Part shown: in pieces, positions 9,156 to 18,215 of the stretch
How positions within the stretch are numbered: the first letter of the stretch is position 1
Layout: every line of letters starts with the position of its first letter
Assembly (NCBI RefSeq): GCF_021261315.1
Contig: NZ_JAJSAX010000004.1
Coordinates: 124,001-188,000, forward strand
DNA length: 64,000 bases
From: Epilithonimonas sp. JDS
GTDB lineage: Bacteria > Bacteroidota > Bacteroidia > Flavobacteriales > Weeksellaceae
Reading direction: 5' to 3'
Made by a program: the position numbers and the translations under genes
The notes under the pieces: generated by a model
Told to the model about the DNA's origin: nothing
Seen by the model: only the letters and a program-made list of their open reading frames with translations
Database searches by the model: none

Positions 9156-11150
9156 TTACTGCACCAAATGCTGCAAATCGGAGTCATTAGAAATTCTTTC
9201 TATTTCACTTTTTATGATCTGAAGAATATCAGTTTTAATACTTCTGTAATTTTTTTCAATTTCATGTCTCATACCGTCATTGCCGTCCTCGTCTGCAAAA
9301 GAACGAATTTCCGGTATCTTTTGATAATGCTTTTCCTCCGCTGAAAGTTTTGCAGTATCAACGACAATTTCCGAATGAAAAATCTTTTGTTCTATTCTTT
9401 CATCAAAATTATCCGAAACAGCACCTACAAAAAATCCCTGAGTCAAGGTTGAAATCTTAGATGCAGGAATCAGACTGTCTAGTTGCGTGGAGATAGATGT
9501 CGAGGTATCATTCCTGTTAATGGATATACTTTGTCTCTTCTGTAGAACCTTACCAAATCTTTCGGATAAAGCCTTTGCTGTTTCACCAACCACCTGTCCG
9601 CTGAAAATGTTTCCGACTGTGTTCTGAATGACCTTACTTTCTTTATCACCATAGTCCCGGGTAAGCTGGGAAAAATCCTGAAATCCCAAGCAAACAGAAA
9701 CCTTATTGCTTCGTGCTGTTGCAATAAGGTTATCAAGACCTCTAAAATAAATGGTAGGTAACTCATCAATAATGACTGAGCTTTTCAGTTGCCCTTTTTT
9801 ATTGATCAGTTTTACAATTCTTGAGTTGTAAAGCCCCAGTGCCGCAGAATAGATATTCTGACGGTCAGGGTTATTACCGACACACAATATTTTTGGTTCT
9901 TTCGGATTATTAATATCCAAAGAAAAATCGTCTCCCGTCATTACCCAATACAGTTGCGGCGATATCATCCTTGATAAGGGAATCTTTGCTGAGGCGATCT
10001 GTCCCTGCAATTGATCCTGTGCACCTCCCTGCCAGGCATCCATAAAAGGGGAGAGGTAGTTTTCCAATTCAGAATAGGATGTCAGAATGGTAAATACATC
10101 TTCATATTTTTTGTTCAGCAGCTCAATAGCGTGTGGAAAAGTACAGTACTTACCATCATCATAGATTTTCAAAAACCAGATAATAGCGGCCAGAAGAATA
10201 ATTGGGGATTCCACAAAAAAGTCACCCTGCTTCTGTATCCAGCTTCTGTTAAGATTTAACATTATCGTGTATGCTGCTTCATAGGCATCCGAAATATCCG
10301 TCATAAAATCAGGATTTAATGGATTACAGCGGTGGCTTTTTCGAGGATTATCAAAGTTGATGATATAAAATTTTGGCTTTATGGTATAAGAATCGGAATG
10401 ATGTAGAAGATGATTATAAGCGATTGTTGAAAGGTCATCAAATTTAAAATCATAGATATACATTGAAAAGCCCTTTTCGATATGTTGCCTAATGTAATTG
10501 TTGACTACAGCATAAGATTTTCCTGAACCGGGTGTCCCTAAAACAATGGTTGCACGAAATGGATTGACGACATTGATCCATCCTTGATGCCAGTGTCCTC
10601 GATAGTAGAATTTAGTAGGTAGATTGACTGAGTAGTCATTGTAAAGCAATCTAGTCTCCTGCTGAAAACTTTCATTTTCACTGTTGAAGACATCATCCAT
10701 CAAATTGTTTTTCAATATACGGCTCATCCATATACCAGCCTGCATTAACAAAATATATCCTAGTCCGGTAGAAAGCAAATAGAGATATACAATAATGTCG
10801 TCGTGAAATTTTAGCAACCAGCCGTTCAAGAAAAATAATAGAAACCCAATTATGAGAGTTCGTATGATTTTGTTCCAGGTTATCTGCTCACTTTTTACGC
10901 CCTTTGTTCCAAGGCAGCTCAGACCTAAAAGTATGACTGCAAATAATTTGGTATATAAGGGATGTGAGAATAGACCTGAAGTCCGGTTAAAATTATGCAG
11001 CATCTTTGCAATGATGCCGATTGTCCACTGATGCTTATCAAAAAATCCATAGCAAAACCAGTAAAGATGCATCATCACAACGATAATGCTTACCGCTCTC
11101 ATGAATCCCATAATTTTAGCTAATCCCCTTACGTCATCTTCTCCTTGCAT
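9156..11150 (-). CDS. mobC: Type IV coupling protein (MobC/TraG/VirD4-like) of the conjugation system
   Basis: A 664-residue protein with about four N-terminal membrane segments (about 15-35, 62-80, 96-114, 118-140), a Walker A motif GTPGSGKS (205-212) and a Walker B motif VIIDELP (459-465), then the region GLDNLIATARSNKVSVCLG typical of TraG/VirD4 ATPases. It links the relaxosome to the secretion channel and powers DNA export at the inner membrane. It lies downstream of the relaxase and MobA genes on the same strand, with a 237-bp gap that shows nothing obvious. In Bacteroidetes elements this protein is called MobC or BfmC. Confidence 0.92.
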   Translation of the reverse strand: MQGEDDVRGLAKIMGFMRAVSIIVVMMHLYWFCYGFFDKHQWTIGIIAKMLHNFNRTSGLFSHPLYTKLFAVILLGLSCLGTKGVKSEQITWNKIIRTLIIGFLLFFLNGWLLKFHDDIIVYLYLLSTGLGYILLMQAGIWMSRILKNNLMDDVFNSENESFQQETRLLYNDYSVNLPTKFYYRGHWHQGWINVVNPFRATIVLGTPGSGKSYAVVNNYIRQHIEKGFSMYIYDFKFDDLSTIAYNHLLHHSDSYTIKPKFYIINFDNPRKSHRCNPLNPDFMTDISDAYEAAYTIMLNLNRSWIQKQGDFFVESPIILLAAIIWFLKIYDDGKYCTFPHAIELLNKKYEDVFTILTSYSELENYLSPFMDAWQGGAQDQLQGQIASAKIPLSRMISPQLYWVMTGDDFSLDINNPKEPKILCVGNNPDRQNIYSAALGLYNSRIVKLINKKGQLKSSVIIDELPTIYFRGLDNLIATARSNKVSVCLGFQDFSQLTRDYGDKESKVIQNTVGNIFSGQVVGETAKALSERFGKVLQKRQSISINRNDTSTSISTQLDSLIPASKISTLTQGFFVGAVSDNFDERIEQKIFHSEIVVDTAKLSAEEKHYQKIPEIRSFADEDGNDGMRHEIEKNYRSIKTDILQIIKSEIERISNDSDLQHLVQ

Positions 11151-11387
11151 TTTCTTTACATTAAATGTTAGGACTGGAAATTATTTACTAAGTAGATACT
11201 ATGGTATATCTGGGAATATTTGTAAATAAATGGCGCTATTTGGCAGTCCAAACTCAAACAAAGTTGGTAGGAAGCGGTAGAAATTTATAAAGATGAAACT
11301 GATCTATATTGAACTTGGCTATGAGACTTGTATCGTTCCAAAAATACTATTGAAAAACGTTGTCAGTTTATATTAGACCTTATCTAG

Positions 11388-12647
11388 TTATTTCTTTTTT
11401 CTCATTTTTCTTTTCTTCATTCTGCTGGCAAATTCAATTTCTTCATAATCATTTTCATTACTTACAGGCGGAAGAATTCCACCAAAGGATTCGAAAAAAG
11501 AATCTCCGCTACTTTCAACTGCATTGAAAAGATGATGACTGTCTTGAGTAGGTTTTAGATGAAAAATATGTTGATCATTCATTTCCTTATCTCCCGTCTC
11601 ACTTGGCTTATTCCATTGATCATTAAAAACATTCGCTGAACATTCCTTTCCCAAACGTGATCCATTCCAAACTGTTTTAGATGGATGGTCAATAAATGTC
11701 ATTCCATAAATTCTTCCTTCATTATTTTTACGGATCACTGTATCAACTCCTTCTTTCTGTAATTTTTTTGTGAATGATTTTTCATCGTTTGAAGATTGTA
11801 CTGTCAATACGATTTTTTCTTTTAGCTTTTCCCTCACAGGAAGACTTTTCATTCTTTTTATGGAAGACTCAAAGTGCCTTTCCAAAGAATCAAGACCAGC
11901 CTTTTTTCCAAACAGCGATGCTTTAAAAGGATGGCCTGTCTTTTTGCCATTCCGGTCTGTTGGAAAGTACAGTAAACCTTTTTGCAAATGACCGTGCAGT
12001 TCTCCTTCCACTTTTTCCGCAGTAATATTGAAAAGAGTGAGCAGGGCATTGTATTCCCCCAACGACTGAAATTGATATTGAGAACTAATATGTCTTACCA
12101 CTGAGGCAATCTGACTTTTAATATCGCCTCTGTTATAATCGACCGCCTTAAAAATCGGGCTGTTCAACTTATTTTCTTTTTCCAGGGCAGATATTAATCC
12201 GAATTTCTCTTCCAGTTCACGGCATACTTTCATTGACCGAACCTTTTCGAATTTATCAGAGATTTTTTTACCATCCTCATCGACGCAAACAGAAACGATG
12301 TGGATATGACTTCTGTCTATATCCGTATGTTTAAATACTACGAAAGGCTGTTCGCCATAGCCCATTTCCTGCATATATTTCTGGGCGATTTCCGTATACT
12401 GCTGATCAGATACGTGATCTTTAGGATCAGGATTTAAAGAAATATGCAGCGTATGTTTTTCTGTATTTCGATTGGCTAATAAATAAGGCTCAAAAGATTT
12501 TGCGAGCTGACTTACCGTGTACTTTCCATCTGCCGTTTCAATAATTTTGTTAGTCAGCAGAATTTTTCCTTTCTCCTTCTCTATTTTCAAATTATTGTAG
12601 GACAATGTACCGAACAAATTGCTGCTTCTACCAATTTTCGCAATCAT
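11388..12647 (-). CDS. mobB: Relaxase (MobB/BfmB-like)
   Basis: A 419-residue relaxase/mobilization nuclease. The metal-binding motif III is HTDIDRSHIHIVS (His107, His114, His116). A Tyr in LFGTLSYNN (Tyr17) is the candidate nicking residue, and HTLHISLNPD (about 65-74) is the motif II strand. It cuts one strand at oriT and stays bound to the 5' end during transfer. The C-terminal tail is strongly basic, suiting DNA binding. It starts one base after the mobA stop, so the two are translationally coupled. Confidence 0.92.
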   Translation of the reverse strand: MIAKIGRSSNLFGTLSYNNLKIEKEKGKILLTNKIIETADGKYTVSQLAKSFEPYLLANRNTEKHTLHISLNPDPKDHVSDQQYTEIAQKYMQEMGYGEQPFVVFKHTDIDRSHIHIVSVCVDEDGKKISDKFEKVRSMKVCRELEEKFGLISALEKENKLNSPIFKAVDYNRGDIKSQIASVVRHISSQYQFQSLGEYNALLTLFNITAEKVEGELHGHLQKGLLYFPTDRNGKKTGHPFKASLFGKKAGLDSLERHFESSIKRMKSLPVREKLKEKIVLTVQSSNDEKSFTKKLQKEGVDTVIRKNNEGRIYGMTFIDHPSKTVWNGSRLGKECSANVFNDQWNKPSETGDKEMNDQHIFHLKPTQDSHHLFNAVESSGDSFFESFGGILPPVSNENDYEEIEFASRMKKRKMRKKK

Positions 12648-12648
12648 A

Positions 12649-13083
12649 TTATTCGTCTTTCTTAAGATGTTTTTGATTAAATTCTTCAGTCAGTTGAACT
12701 ACTTTTTTGAATATTTGCACCATTTCTATAGTCTGCTTTTCCAATTTAAAAAGTAAAGCCGCCGCTTTTTTCTCAGAAAAATGAGTGTATAGCAGTTTAA
12801 CAATCTGATTGTAATTAATACCGACCGCACGGAACTGGCTGTGAAATGAGGTAAGCCTCATATAAAAATCAATCGTTCCTTTATCCAATTTCACAGTTTT
12901 TATCGTCTTTTCAAAGATGCAGGATGTTATAAAATGAGCTTTGACGGTCATTCCTGATCGGTCAAAAAGTTCAAGAAACCGGGAGTGTTCGACCTCATTA
13001 AAAGAGATCGTATATCTAATTTTAGCAGGATCAGCTTTTGGGCGACGACCTGTCTTTTTTGGGGCTTTTCCATTTTCATTCAT
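12649..13083 (-). CDS. mobA: MobA relaxosome accessory protein
   Basis: A 144-residue protein with a basic N-terminus (KKTGRRPKADP), a ribbon-helix-helix-like segment (IRYTISFNEVEHSRFLELF) and a helical C-terminal half. This is the pattern of Bacteroidetes MobA/BfmA, which bind oriT and help the relaxase. It is the first gene of mobA-mobB-mobC and starts next to the intergenic region that probably carries oriT. Confidence 0.85.
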   Translation of the reverse strand: MNENGKAPKKTGRRPKADPAKIRYTISFNEVEHSRFLELFDRSGMTVKAHFITSCIFEKTIKTVKLDKGTIDFYMRLTSFHSQFRAVGINYNQIVKLLYTHFSEKKAAALLFKLEKQTIEMVQIFKKVVQLTEEFNQKHLKKDE

Positions 13084-13144
13084 AATGATCTAATTTAATT
13101 TTATAAAACAACGACTTCGGAGATTGTTTCTAGGCTCCCTGCAA

Positions 13145-13202
13145 GGGCAAGTTGTTTTCAGCAGCCGAAAAGGTTTCGAGATGCTGAAAACACAACTTGC
13201 CC
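13145..13202. repeat. Long inverted repeat, candidate relaxase/MobA recognition structure
   Basis: The left arm GGGCAAGTTGTTTTCAGCA (13145-13163) pairs with the right arm (13182-13202), which is its reverse complement with two extra bases (CA), leaving one bulge. The 18-nt centre is itself partly dyadic (CCGAAA/TTTCGA). It lies 60 bp from the mobA start. Long inverted repeats beside nic are common in oriTs; the link is by position only. Confidence 0.55.
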
Positions 13203-13445
13203 CTTTCGGGTGAAAGGATAGTCCTATCAAATGCAATAGATCAGATGCTCCTGATGTATGCCTTGAGATTAGAAAAATAGAATATTAAAAATTTCTCAAG
13301 ACCATTCCATTCTCCACTGACAAAGTAATTGACAATGCGTAAATGTGTATATGCATTAGAAAATGCCAAAAACCACCATTGCCGGCCAAAGACAACCACT
13401 ATGAAACCCGACATTGTTTGATGTCGGTTATTTGTACAGGAATCT

Positions 13446-13459
13446 CAGCACGCGTGCTG
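13446..13459. repeat. Perfect 14-bp palindrome CAGCACGCGTGCTG
   Basis: A self-complementary GC-rich site in the mobA-traA intergenic region, 280 bp before traA. Its symmetry suits a dimeric DNA-binding protein. An upstream TACAG repeats part of it (TACAG ... CAGCACGCGTGCTGTA). No binding protein can be named. Confidence 0.4.
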
Positions 13460-13740
13460 TACGACAAAATTGTTTGAGCCCCTGAAGGCAGGCTTTTCGG
13501 ATTGCCAGAAAGCCAGCAGTACTGACCACAATAAGTAAGGAATTCCATCTTGCCTGAAGTACAGAATCTGTTCACGGCAATACGCTTGACCGCCTGACTG
13601 CCTGAAAGCTGATTATAAGGCTGTACATCAGGAACGCTTTCAGGCTTGGAAGATCTTCGTACGAGCAGATTTCATTCTAGCCGGAGCGTAAGCATCCTCA
13701 TATTGATTAAAACCAAAGTTTAACAATAAAATCAAAAAAA

Positions 13741-14508
13741 ATGAAAACAAAAAAACAACCACTCATCATTGCCTTTTCGACTCAGAAAGGAGGGGTAGGA
13801 AAAAGTACTTTCACAACATTGGTCGCCAGCATACTGCATTATCGAATGGGATACAATGTTGCGGTATTCGACTGTGATTTTCCACAATACAGTTTAATGC
13901 AAATGCGGGAACGGGATTTGAAGACCGTGATGCAAAATGAGGCACTGAAAAAAATGGCTCACAGGCAGTTTACAAGCCTAAATAAAAAAGCATATCCCAT
14001 TTTTCAAAGTAAGGCCGACACGGTCCTGGAAGAAATGCAGGAGTATATAAGTAATTCAGAGACGGCATCCGATGTTATTTTTCTGGATCTTCCCGGAACG
14101 GTCAATACAGCGGGTATTTTGCGAACGCTCGCCAGCGTACATTATATTTTTTCACCTGTAACTGCGGATAGGGTTGTTCTTGAAAGCACATTAAGTTTTA
14201 CGGATGTACTTACGAACGTCCTGATGAAAGAAAAACAGACTGCAATTAAAAGCATACAGCTCTTCTGGAATCAGGTGGACGGAAGAGAAAAGACGCTACT
14301 GTATGAAAATTTCAGCAAGGTAATCAAAGATCTCGGACTTCAGCTTATGGAAACTTCCATAAGCGACAGCAAAAGATTCCGTAAGGAAGGGGAGACGGTT
14401 GCAAAGACGGTCTTCCGTTCAACTTTGTTACCTGCAGATCCTAGATTGATGACCTTATGCAGGCTTGACAGTTTTATGGAAGAGTTTTTAAAAATTGTCA
14501 ATTTGTAG
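13741..14508 (+). CDS. traA: TraA, ParA/MinD-family ATPase
   Basis: A 255-residue P-loop ATPase with the deviant Walker A KGGVGKST (residues 16-23), CDFPQYSL (about 49-56) as switch I, and FLDLPG as Walker B. It is the first gene of the tra cluster in Bacteroidetes conjugative transposons, where TraA is a ParA-like protein of unproven role, perhaps placing the DNA or the channel. It is followed after 4 bp by the DUF3408 gene. The ATG at 13741 is preceded by an A-rich leader. Confidence 0.88.
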   Translation: MKTKKQPLIIAFSTQKGGVGKSTFTTLVASILHYRMGYNVAVFDCDFPQYSLMQMRERDLKTVMQNEALKKMAHRQFTSLNKKAYPIFQSKADTVLEEMQEYISNSETASDVIFLDLPGTVNTAGILRTLASVHYIFSPVTADRVVLESTLSFTDVLTNVLMKEKQTAIKSIQLFWNQVDGREKTLLYENFSKVIKDLGLQLMETSISDSKRFRKEGETVAKTVFRSTLLPADPRLMTLCRLDSFMEEFLKIVNL

Positions 14509-14512
14509 AAGT

Positions 14513-14908
14513 ATGGAAAATGATAAGAAAAACAGCGAAGACCATGGTATAGATGAACATTACCTGATGTCCATTATGGCTGGTAGTGCGAAGAAAGAAT
14601 CGCAAAAGCAGGAGTTGGAAGCCCCAAATGAAAAGCCCGTGACGAAGCAAAAAATGAAACATAAAAAAAACATTGACGTAACCTATGTCGAACAGTTTCT
14701 GAGCAAGCATTCTATGACAAAACGTGGTGATAAAAGCATTTACATCCGTGCAGAATATCACGAGCGGCTCTCAAGAATCATCCAGATCATTGCAGATGAT
14801 CAGATTCCATTGTACGCATATCTCGACAATATCCTAGCTCATCACTTTGAAATGTTTGAAAAAGAGATCACCGATGATTTCAACAATAAATACCGTCCCA
14901 TCTTTTAA
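14513..14908 (+). CDS. DUF3408 protein (TraB position)
   Basis: A 131-residue soluble protein starting MENDKKNSEDHG; an upstream in-frame ATG (14495) lies inside traA and is less likely. The N-terminal half is charged and probably disordered. The C-terminal half (KRGDKSIYIRAEYHERLSRI ... YLDNILAHHF) is the DUF3408 domain, ribbon-helix-helix-like and predicted to bind DNA. In this family of elements it always sits between traA and traD, like a ParB/CopG-like partner of the TraA ATPase (inference). Confidence 0.75.
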   Translation: MENDKKNSEDHGIDEHYLMSIMAGSAKKESQKQELEAPNEKPVTKQKMKHKKNIDVTYVEQFLSKHSMTKRGDKSIYIRAEYHERLSRIIQIIADDQIPLYAYLDNILAHHFEMFEKEITDDFNNKYRPIF

Positions 14909-14919
14909 TACTTACTTAT

Positions 14920-15543
14920 ATGGAAAAAATAATCATAATAGGTCTAGTGATCATTATAGTTCTGCTATTGTTAGACAAGAAGCTTTCTATTCCTAATCCT
15001 CGAAAAAAACGCACCGATAAGTGGTTGGACGCGCCGTCTGTCATGGGAGAAACAAAGAAACCTGACAGACCATTAATGCCATATGCTTCCCATCAGCGAC
15101 AGGAAGCTTCTGAAATTGTAAGTCGTGATAAGTTTGATCCAGAAACCACTGAGGAAATTTTTGACAGGTATGATCAGAAGAAAAATATAGAGGACATACT
15201 GGACAAAAACAACGCCTGGGAGGAAGAGGAAGAAGACTGGCAATATCAGGAATTATCTGAAACTGAAAGCGGGTTTGCCACAGGGGTTACCTTCGATGAA
15301 TTGAGCACTGCGGGGCACATTCTTCAACAGGATGTTTTGGAGCCTGTCTTAGAACAACAAGCGGTCAATATCATTCAGAAAATTCACGGAACCGAGCTTT
15401 TCAGCCTTTTGGAAAATTCATTGGGTGATGCTTCAAAAAAGATTGCTGATCTCCTGAATAAAAGTATGCCGAATGCCGATGCTGTAATAACTTCCAACCA
15501 TAAAAATGATGCAGAAGGTTTCGACATCGGGGAGTTTGTTTAA
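14920..15543 (+). CDS. TraD-like conjugal transfer protein
   Basis: A 207-residue protein with an N-terminal hydrophobic anchor (IIIIGLVIIIVLLLL), then a charged, Pro- and Glu-rich, probably disordered region with an acidic patch (EEEEEDW near 100). The C-terminal quarter is more ordered and helical. Size, anchor and position after the DUF3408 gene match the protein called TraD in Bacteroidetes conjugative elements; its function is not established. Its stop codon lies inside a terminator hairpin. Confidence 0.6.
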   Translation: MEKIIIIGLVIIIVLLLLDKKLSIPNPRKKRTDKWLDAPSVMGETKKPDRPLMPYASHQRQEASEIVSRDKFDPETTEEIFDRYDQKKNIEDILDKNNAWEEEEEDWQYQELSETESGFATGVTFDELSTAGHILQQDVLEPVLEQQAVNIIQKIHGTELFSLLENSLGDASKKIADLLNKSMPNADAVITSNHKNDAEGFDIGEFV

Positions 15544-15560
15544 ACAAATTCCCCTTTTTT
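15529..15560 (+). terminator. Terminator overlapping the traD stop codon
   Basis: A near-perfect palindrome with GGGGA (15529-15533) pairing to TCCCC (15550-15554), TTTGTTTAAACAAA at its centre and only one mismatched pair, followed by six Ts. The traD stop TAA is in the middle of the stem. It ends the traA-traD transcript, so the traE-traQ block needs its own promoter. Confidence 0.75.
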
Positions 15561-15625
15561 AATTTATCGAATCCGAGAGAATGATAAAAGAAATTTGTCG
15601 AGATGAGATTAGAGTCATTACCCCT

Positions 15626-16729
15626 TCAAAACTCAAAACCAGTCTTATTTCTCCTGTCTATTTCATCCTGTGTTGATGGAAGGAGCTTATCTAGCATTTG
15701 CACTGCGCCTGCATGTATGTCCTCTATGAAAGGGCGGAGATCTTTGTTATAATCTTCAAATGCCAGCTTAGTATCTCCATTGCATTTTTTAAAGGCATCT
15801 GCCAAAGCAGTAGCCCCTATGATAGCAAGAGAACCGCCCATTCCGGCTGCCGGCGAAGCGCAATAACCCGCATCACCTACCAATGCTACACGGCCTTTCG
15901 TCCAGGATGGCATTTTTATTTGACAGAATTTATCAAAGTAAAAGGATTTTGAGTTTAATAATTCGTCTCTCATTTCTGAAGCTCTCCAATTCATTCCTTG
16001 TATATGGTCAAGAACAATCTGTTTCATTTGCTCTTGATTTCGGTAATCATAAATTATTTCCTTTTCAGGACGGAAGGTGAAAATGATGTCGGTTTTATGG
16101 TTATAAGCATACAGAGCGAGACCTTTATTTGGTTCTGCGTACATTTGATAAGTGCCTTCTTCCACCAATAATCTGTTGGCAATTGCAATACAAAAATACT
16201 GTCCTAGAAAATGAGCATACTCTGCTTCTTCTCCAAACCATATTCTCCGCACCGCAGAATGAATTCCGTCACAACCAAATACCAATTCAAATAGATTTTG
16301 AGTACCATCTTTAAAACCGACTTGAATGCCATATTCTTTTTCATCTAAAGACGCAATGCTATTATTAAAGATAAAATTAACGTCGTCTTTGATAAGATCA
16401 AAAAGCATATTAAGCAAATTATCCCTTTCAATCTCAAACTCATTATCTAACGGTTTATCCAATAAAACAATTTTTTCACTCACGTCATCAGCGTTTTTAA
16501 ACTCCCATTTTTCAGGTCCTATTCTTTGCGCTTTTATTTGTTCAAAAAGACCCATCCGTTTTACTATTTCAACGGTTTCATCTTTAATATCTACAGGAGT
16601 TCCACCCATTTTAAGATCATTACCAATCTCCACTACTGTCACTTCGTAGCCCATTTTATTCATCCAATATGCAGTGGTAAGTCCTGCGAAGCTAGCACCC
16701 GATACCAGCACTTTGTTATTCTGTTCCAT
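15626..16729 (-). CDS. FAD-dependent monooxygenase (class A, TetX/PHBH-like fold), ICE cargo
   Basis: A 367-residue flavoprotein. The N-terminal FAD-binding motif is GASFAGLTTAYWMNKMGY, with Ser for the middle Gly of the usual GxGxxG. An FGCDGIHSAVRR block (about 150-161) is the DG motif, and GRVALVGDAGYCASPAAGMG (about 283-302) is the GD motif. Such enzymes hydroxylate aromatic or antibiotic substrates with NADPH and oxygen. TetX is a relative of similar length, but I cannot say this enzyme attacks tetracyclines. It lies with its AraC regulator in reverse orientation inside the tra cluster, a cargo insertion. Confidence 0.85.
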   Translation of the reverse strand: MEQNNKVLVSGASFAGLTTAYWMNKMGYEVTVVEIGNDLKMGGTPVDIKDETVEIVKRMGLFEQIKAQRIGPEKWEFKNADDVSEKIVLLDKPLDNEFEIERDNLLNMLFDLIKDDVNFIFNNSIASLDEKEYGIQVGFKDGTQNLFELVFGCDGIHSAVRRIWFGEEAEYAHFLGQYFCIAIANRLLVEEGTYQMYAEPNKGLALYAYNHKTDIIFTFRPEKEIIYDYRNQEQMKQIVLDHIQGMNWRASEMRDELLNSKSFYFDKFCQIKMPSWTKGRVALVGDAGYCASPAAGMGGSLAIIGATALADAFKKCNGDTKLAFEDYNKDLRPFIEDIHAGAVQMLDKLLPSTQDEIDRRNKTGFEF

Positions 16730-16807
16730 TTCTAAGCATTTAAATTCTAATGCAAAATTCTTAAATAAAGCAGATTGGTAAAATAAGAAGACGTGGTAAG
16801 AATTGGA

Positions 16808-17653
16808 CTAATCGTGGTATTTGTTACGAAAGGAAAGTGCAGACATTCCTGTTGCTTTGGTAAAGAGTCTTGAAAAATAGGTATAGTCATCGTAGCCCAA
16901 TTCAAATGAAATTTCTTTAATGGACTTATCGCTGTAATAAAGCATCCTTTTGGCTTCTAAAACAACTCTGTTCTGGATATGCTGCGAAACTGAAGAACCT
17001 GTTGTATTCTTTACACACTCATTCAGATAAGATGTCGAAATATTTAGCTGATCAGCGTATGCAGCCGGTCTTTTATATGTCCTGTAATTTTTTTCTAATA
17101 ATTTTTTGAAATGTTGAGTGATAATTTCAAATCTTGAATGATGGGTCTCCTCCTTTTTATGATCCAAAAATTGAGAGATCAGAAATGCAACCACCATATT
17201 GCAGCTGTCTTTAAATAAAGAATAATGAAGCTTACTGTTTTTTTCAATGGAGAACTTGTGGCAAAGTTTAAATAGGTCATAAAAAACCAAATAATTTTTA
17301 TCACTAAGTTCCAAAGGTGTAGTAGGTGTAATCTCTTCTAATAATTTGAGGTAATCTGGATTAAGGTGTTCATCATTTACAGACAAGGAGCAGATTGTAA
17401 TATGATCAAAAGATAAAATGCGGTGTACTTGATTTGGATGCATATAAACCACACAAGGCGCAGAGATCTCATATTGATTAAAATCGATTTCTAAATGTAC
17501 AGTCCCTTTTTCAAGAATGTGAAAAGTATGTCCTTCATCCCGGTGGGAATGCGTGAAATCTGATTTCTCCAGATTGATTTTGTCAATAGAAATACCTTGA
17601 TGGGAATCGCTATCCATTGAATTGACAGGAATGTTATGAGTGTTTTTACGCAT
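16808..17653 (-). CDS. AraC-family regulator with cupin domain, likely controls the monooxygenase
   Basis: A 281-residue protein. The N-terminal cupin contains FTHSHRDEGHTFHILEKGTV and MHPNQVHRI. The C-terminal AraC domain contains LNISTSYLNECVKNTTGSSV and ELGYDDYTYFSRLFTKATG. It lies 78 bp upstream of the monooxygenase gene on the same strand. This pair, like the two AraC pairs at 6-8 kb, looks like a self-contained detoxification cassette. Confidence 0.85.
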   Translation of the reverse strand: MRKNTHNIPVNSMDSDSHQGISIDKINLEKSDFTHSHRDEGHTFHILEKGTVHLEIDFNQYEISAPCVVYMHPNQVHRILSFDHITICSLSVNDEHLNPDYLKLLEEITPTTPLELSDKNYLVFYDLFKLCHKFSIEKNSKLHYSLFKDSCNMVVAFLISQFLDHKKEETHHSRFEIITQHFKKLLEKNYRTYKRPAAYADQLNISTSYLNECVKNTTGSSVSQHIQNRVVLEAKRMLYYSDKSIKEISFELGYDDYTYFSRLFTKATGMSALSFRNKYHD

Positions 17654-17908
17654 TGATCTTGGTTCGTATTGCTACAATATAATTTTATATGTTGTGTAAC
17701 GATTCAAAGCTACAAAATAATACAAGTACTTAAAATATAGCATTACTCACATTGATGTTTATGATATTTTCTTTTTCTCGTCCAAAGCCAGTTTTTGCCA
17801 AACAGTACCGTCAAACACCAAGTTATTACTATCCAGCTTTTTCTATAACACTTTTGTCTCATCAACCCACAGAGTGTGGGCCAAAGTAACAAATAATCTG
17901 TTTCAGTT
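17654..17908. other. Intergenic region upstream of traE
   Basis: 255 bp between the divergent AraC gene and traE. It holds a small hairpin, CCCACA/TGTGGG with a GAG loop (17866-17880), 28 bp before the traE start. The promoter for the traE-traQ operon should be here, but I could not pick a convincing -7 box. The minus-strand ORF overlapping it is a shadow of traE. Confidence 0.4.
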
Positions 17909-18214
17909 ATGGAAAAACAAAGAAAGAAAATACTGCTGTCAGCTCTGACCATTTTAGCAGTAACGGGTGCTTTTGCCCAAGGCAATGGTACCGCTGGAAT
18001 CAATGAGGCCACGCAGATGGTTACCTCTTATTTCGAACCAGCCACCCAACTTATTTACGCCATCGGTGCAGTCGTGGGATTGATCGGTGGGGTAAAAGTT
18101 TACAACAAGTTCAGCAGTGGTGATCCTGATACGAGTAAGACTGCTGCCAGCTGGTTTGGCGCGTGTATCTTCCTGATTGTTGCAGCGACAATCCTTCGGT
18201 CATTCTTTCTTTAA
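17909..18214 (+). CDS. traE: TraE (DUF4134), channel subunit
   Basis: A 101-residue protein: signal peptide (cleavage after GAFAQ), then two hydrophobic segments (LIYAIGAVVGLIGGVKVY and ASWFGACIFLIVAATILRSF). Length and pattern match DUF4134/TraE, comparable to VirB2-type pilin or small channel proteins. It is the first gene of the secretion operon and is followed within 2-11 bp by traF. Confidence 0.88.
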   Translation: MEKQRKKILLSALTILAVTGAFAQGNGTAGINEATQMVTSYFEPATQLIYAIGAVVGLIGGVKVYNKFSSGDPDTSKTAASWFGACIFLIVAATILRSFFL

Positions 18215-18215
18215 A

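Larger units (their letters stand above)
13084..13740. other. mobA-traA intergenic region, probable oriT and divergent promoters
   Basis: 657 bp with no credible ORF between divergent mobA and traA, less AT-rich than the flanking leaders and full of dyad symmetry: a 19/21-nt imperfect inverted repeat (13145-13202), CCGACAT/ATGTCGG (13408-13427), a perfect 14-bp palindrome (13446-13459), and several copies of the short words GCCTGA and CTGAAAG (about 13480-13650). In related elements oriT lies next to mobA, so this is the best place for the nic site. The nic position cannot be read. Confidence 0.6.

Noticed and set aside
15626-16729. Calling the monooxygenase TetX
   Set aside because: Fold and length agree but the FAD motif and substrate region are too different to claim tetracycline inactivation from sequence alone.
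17743-18012. Minus-strand 89-codon ORF before and over traE
   Set aside because: It overlaps the well-supported traE in antisense and has no family character; a shadow.
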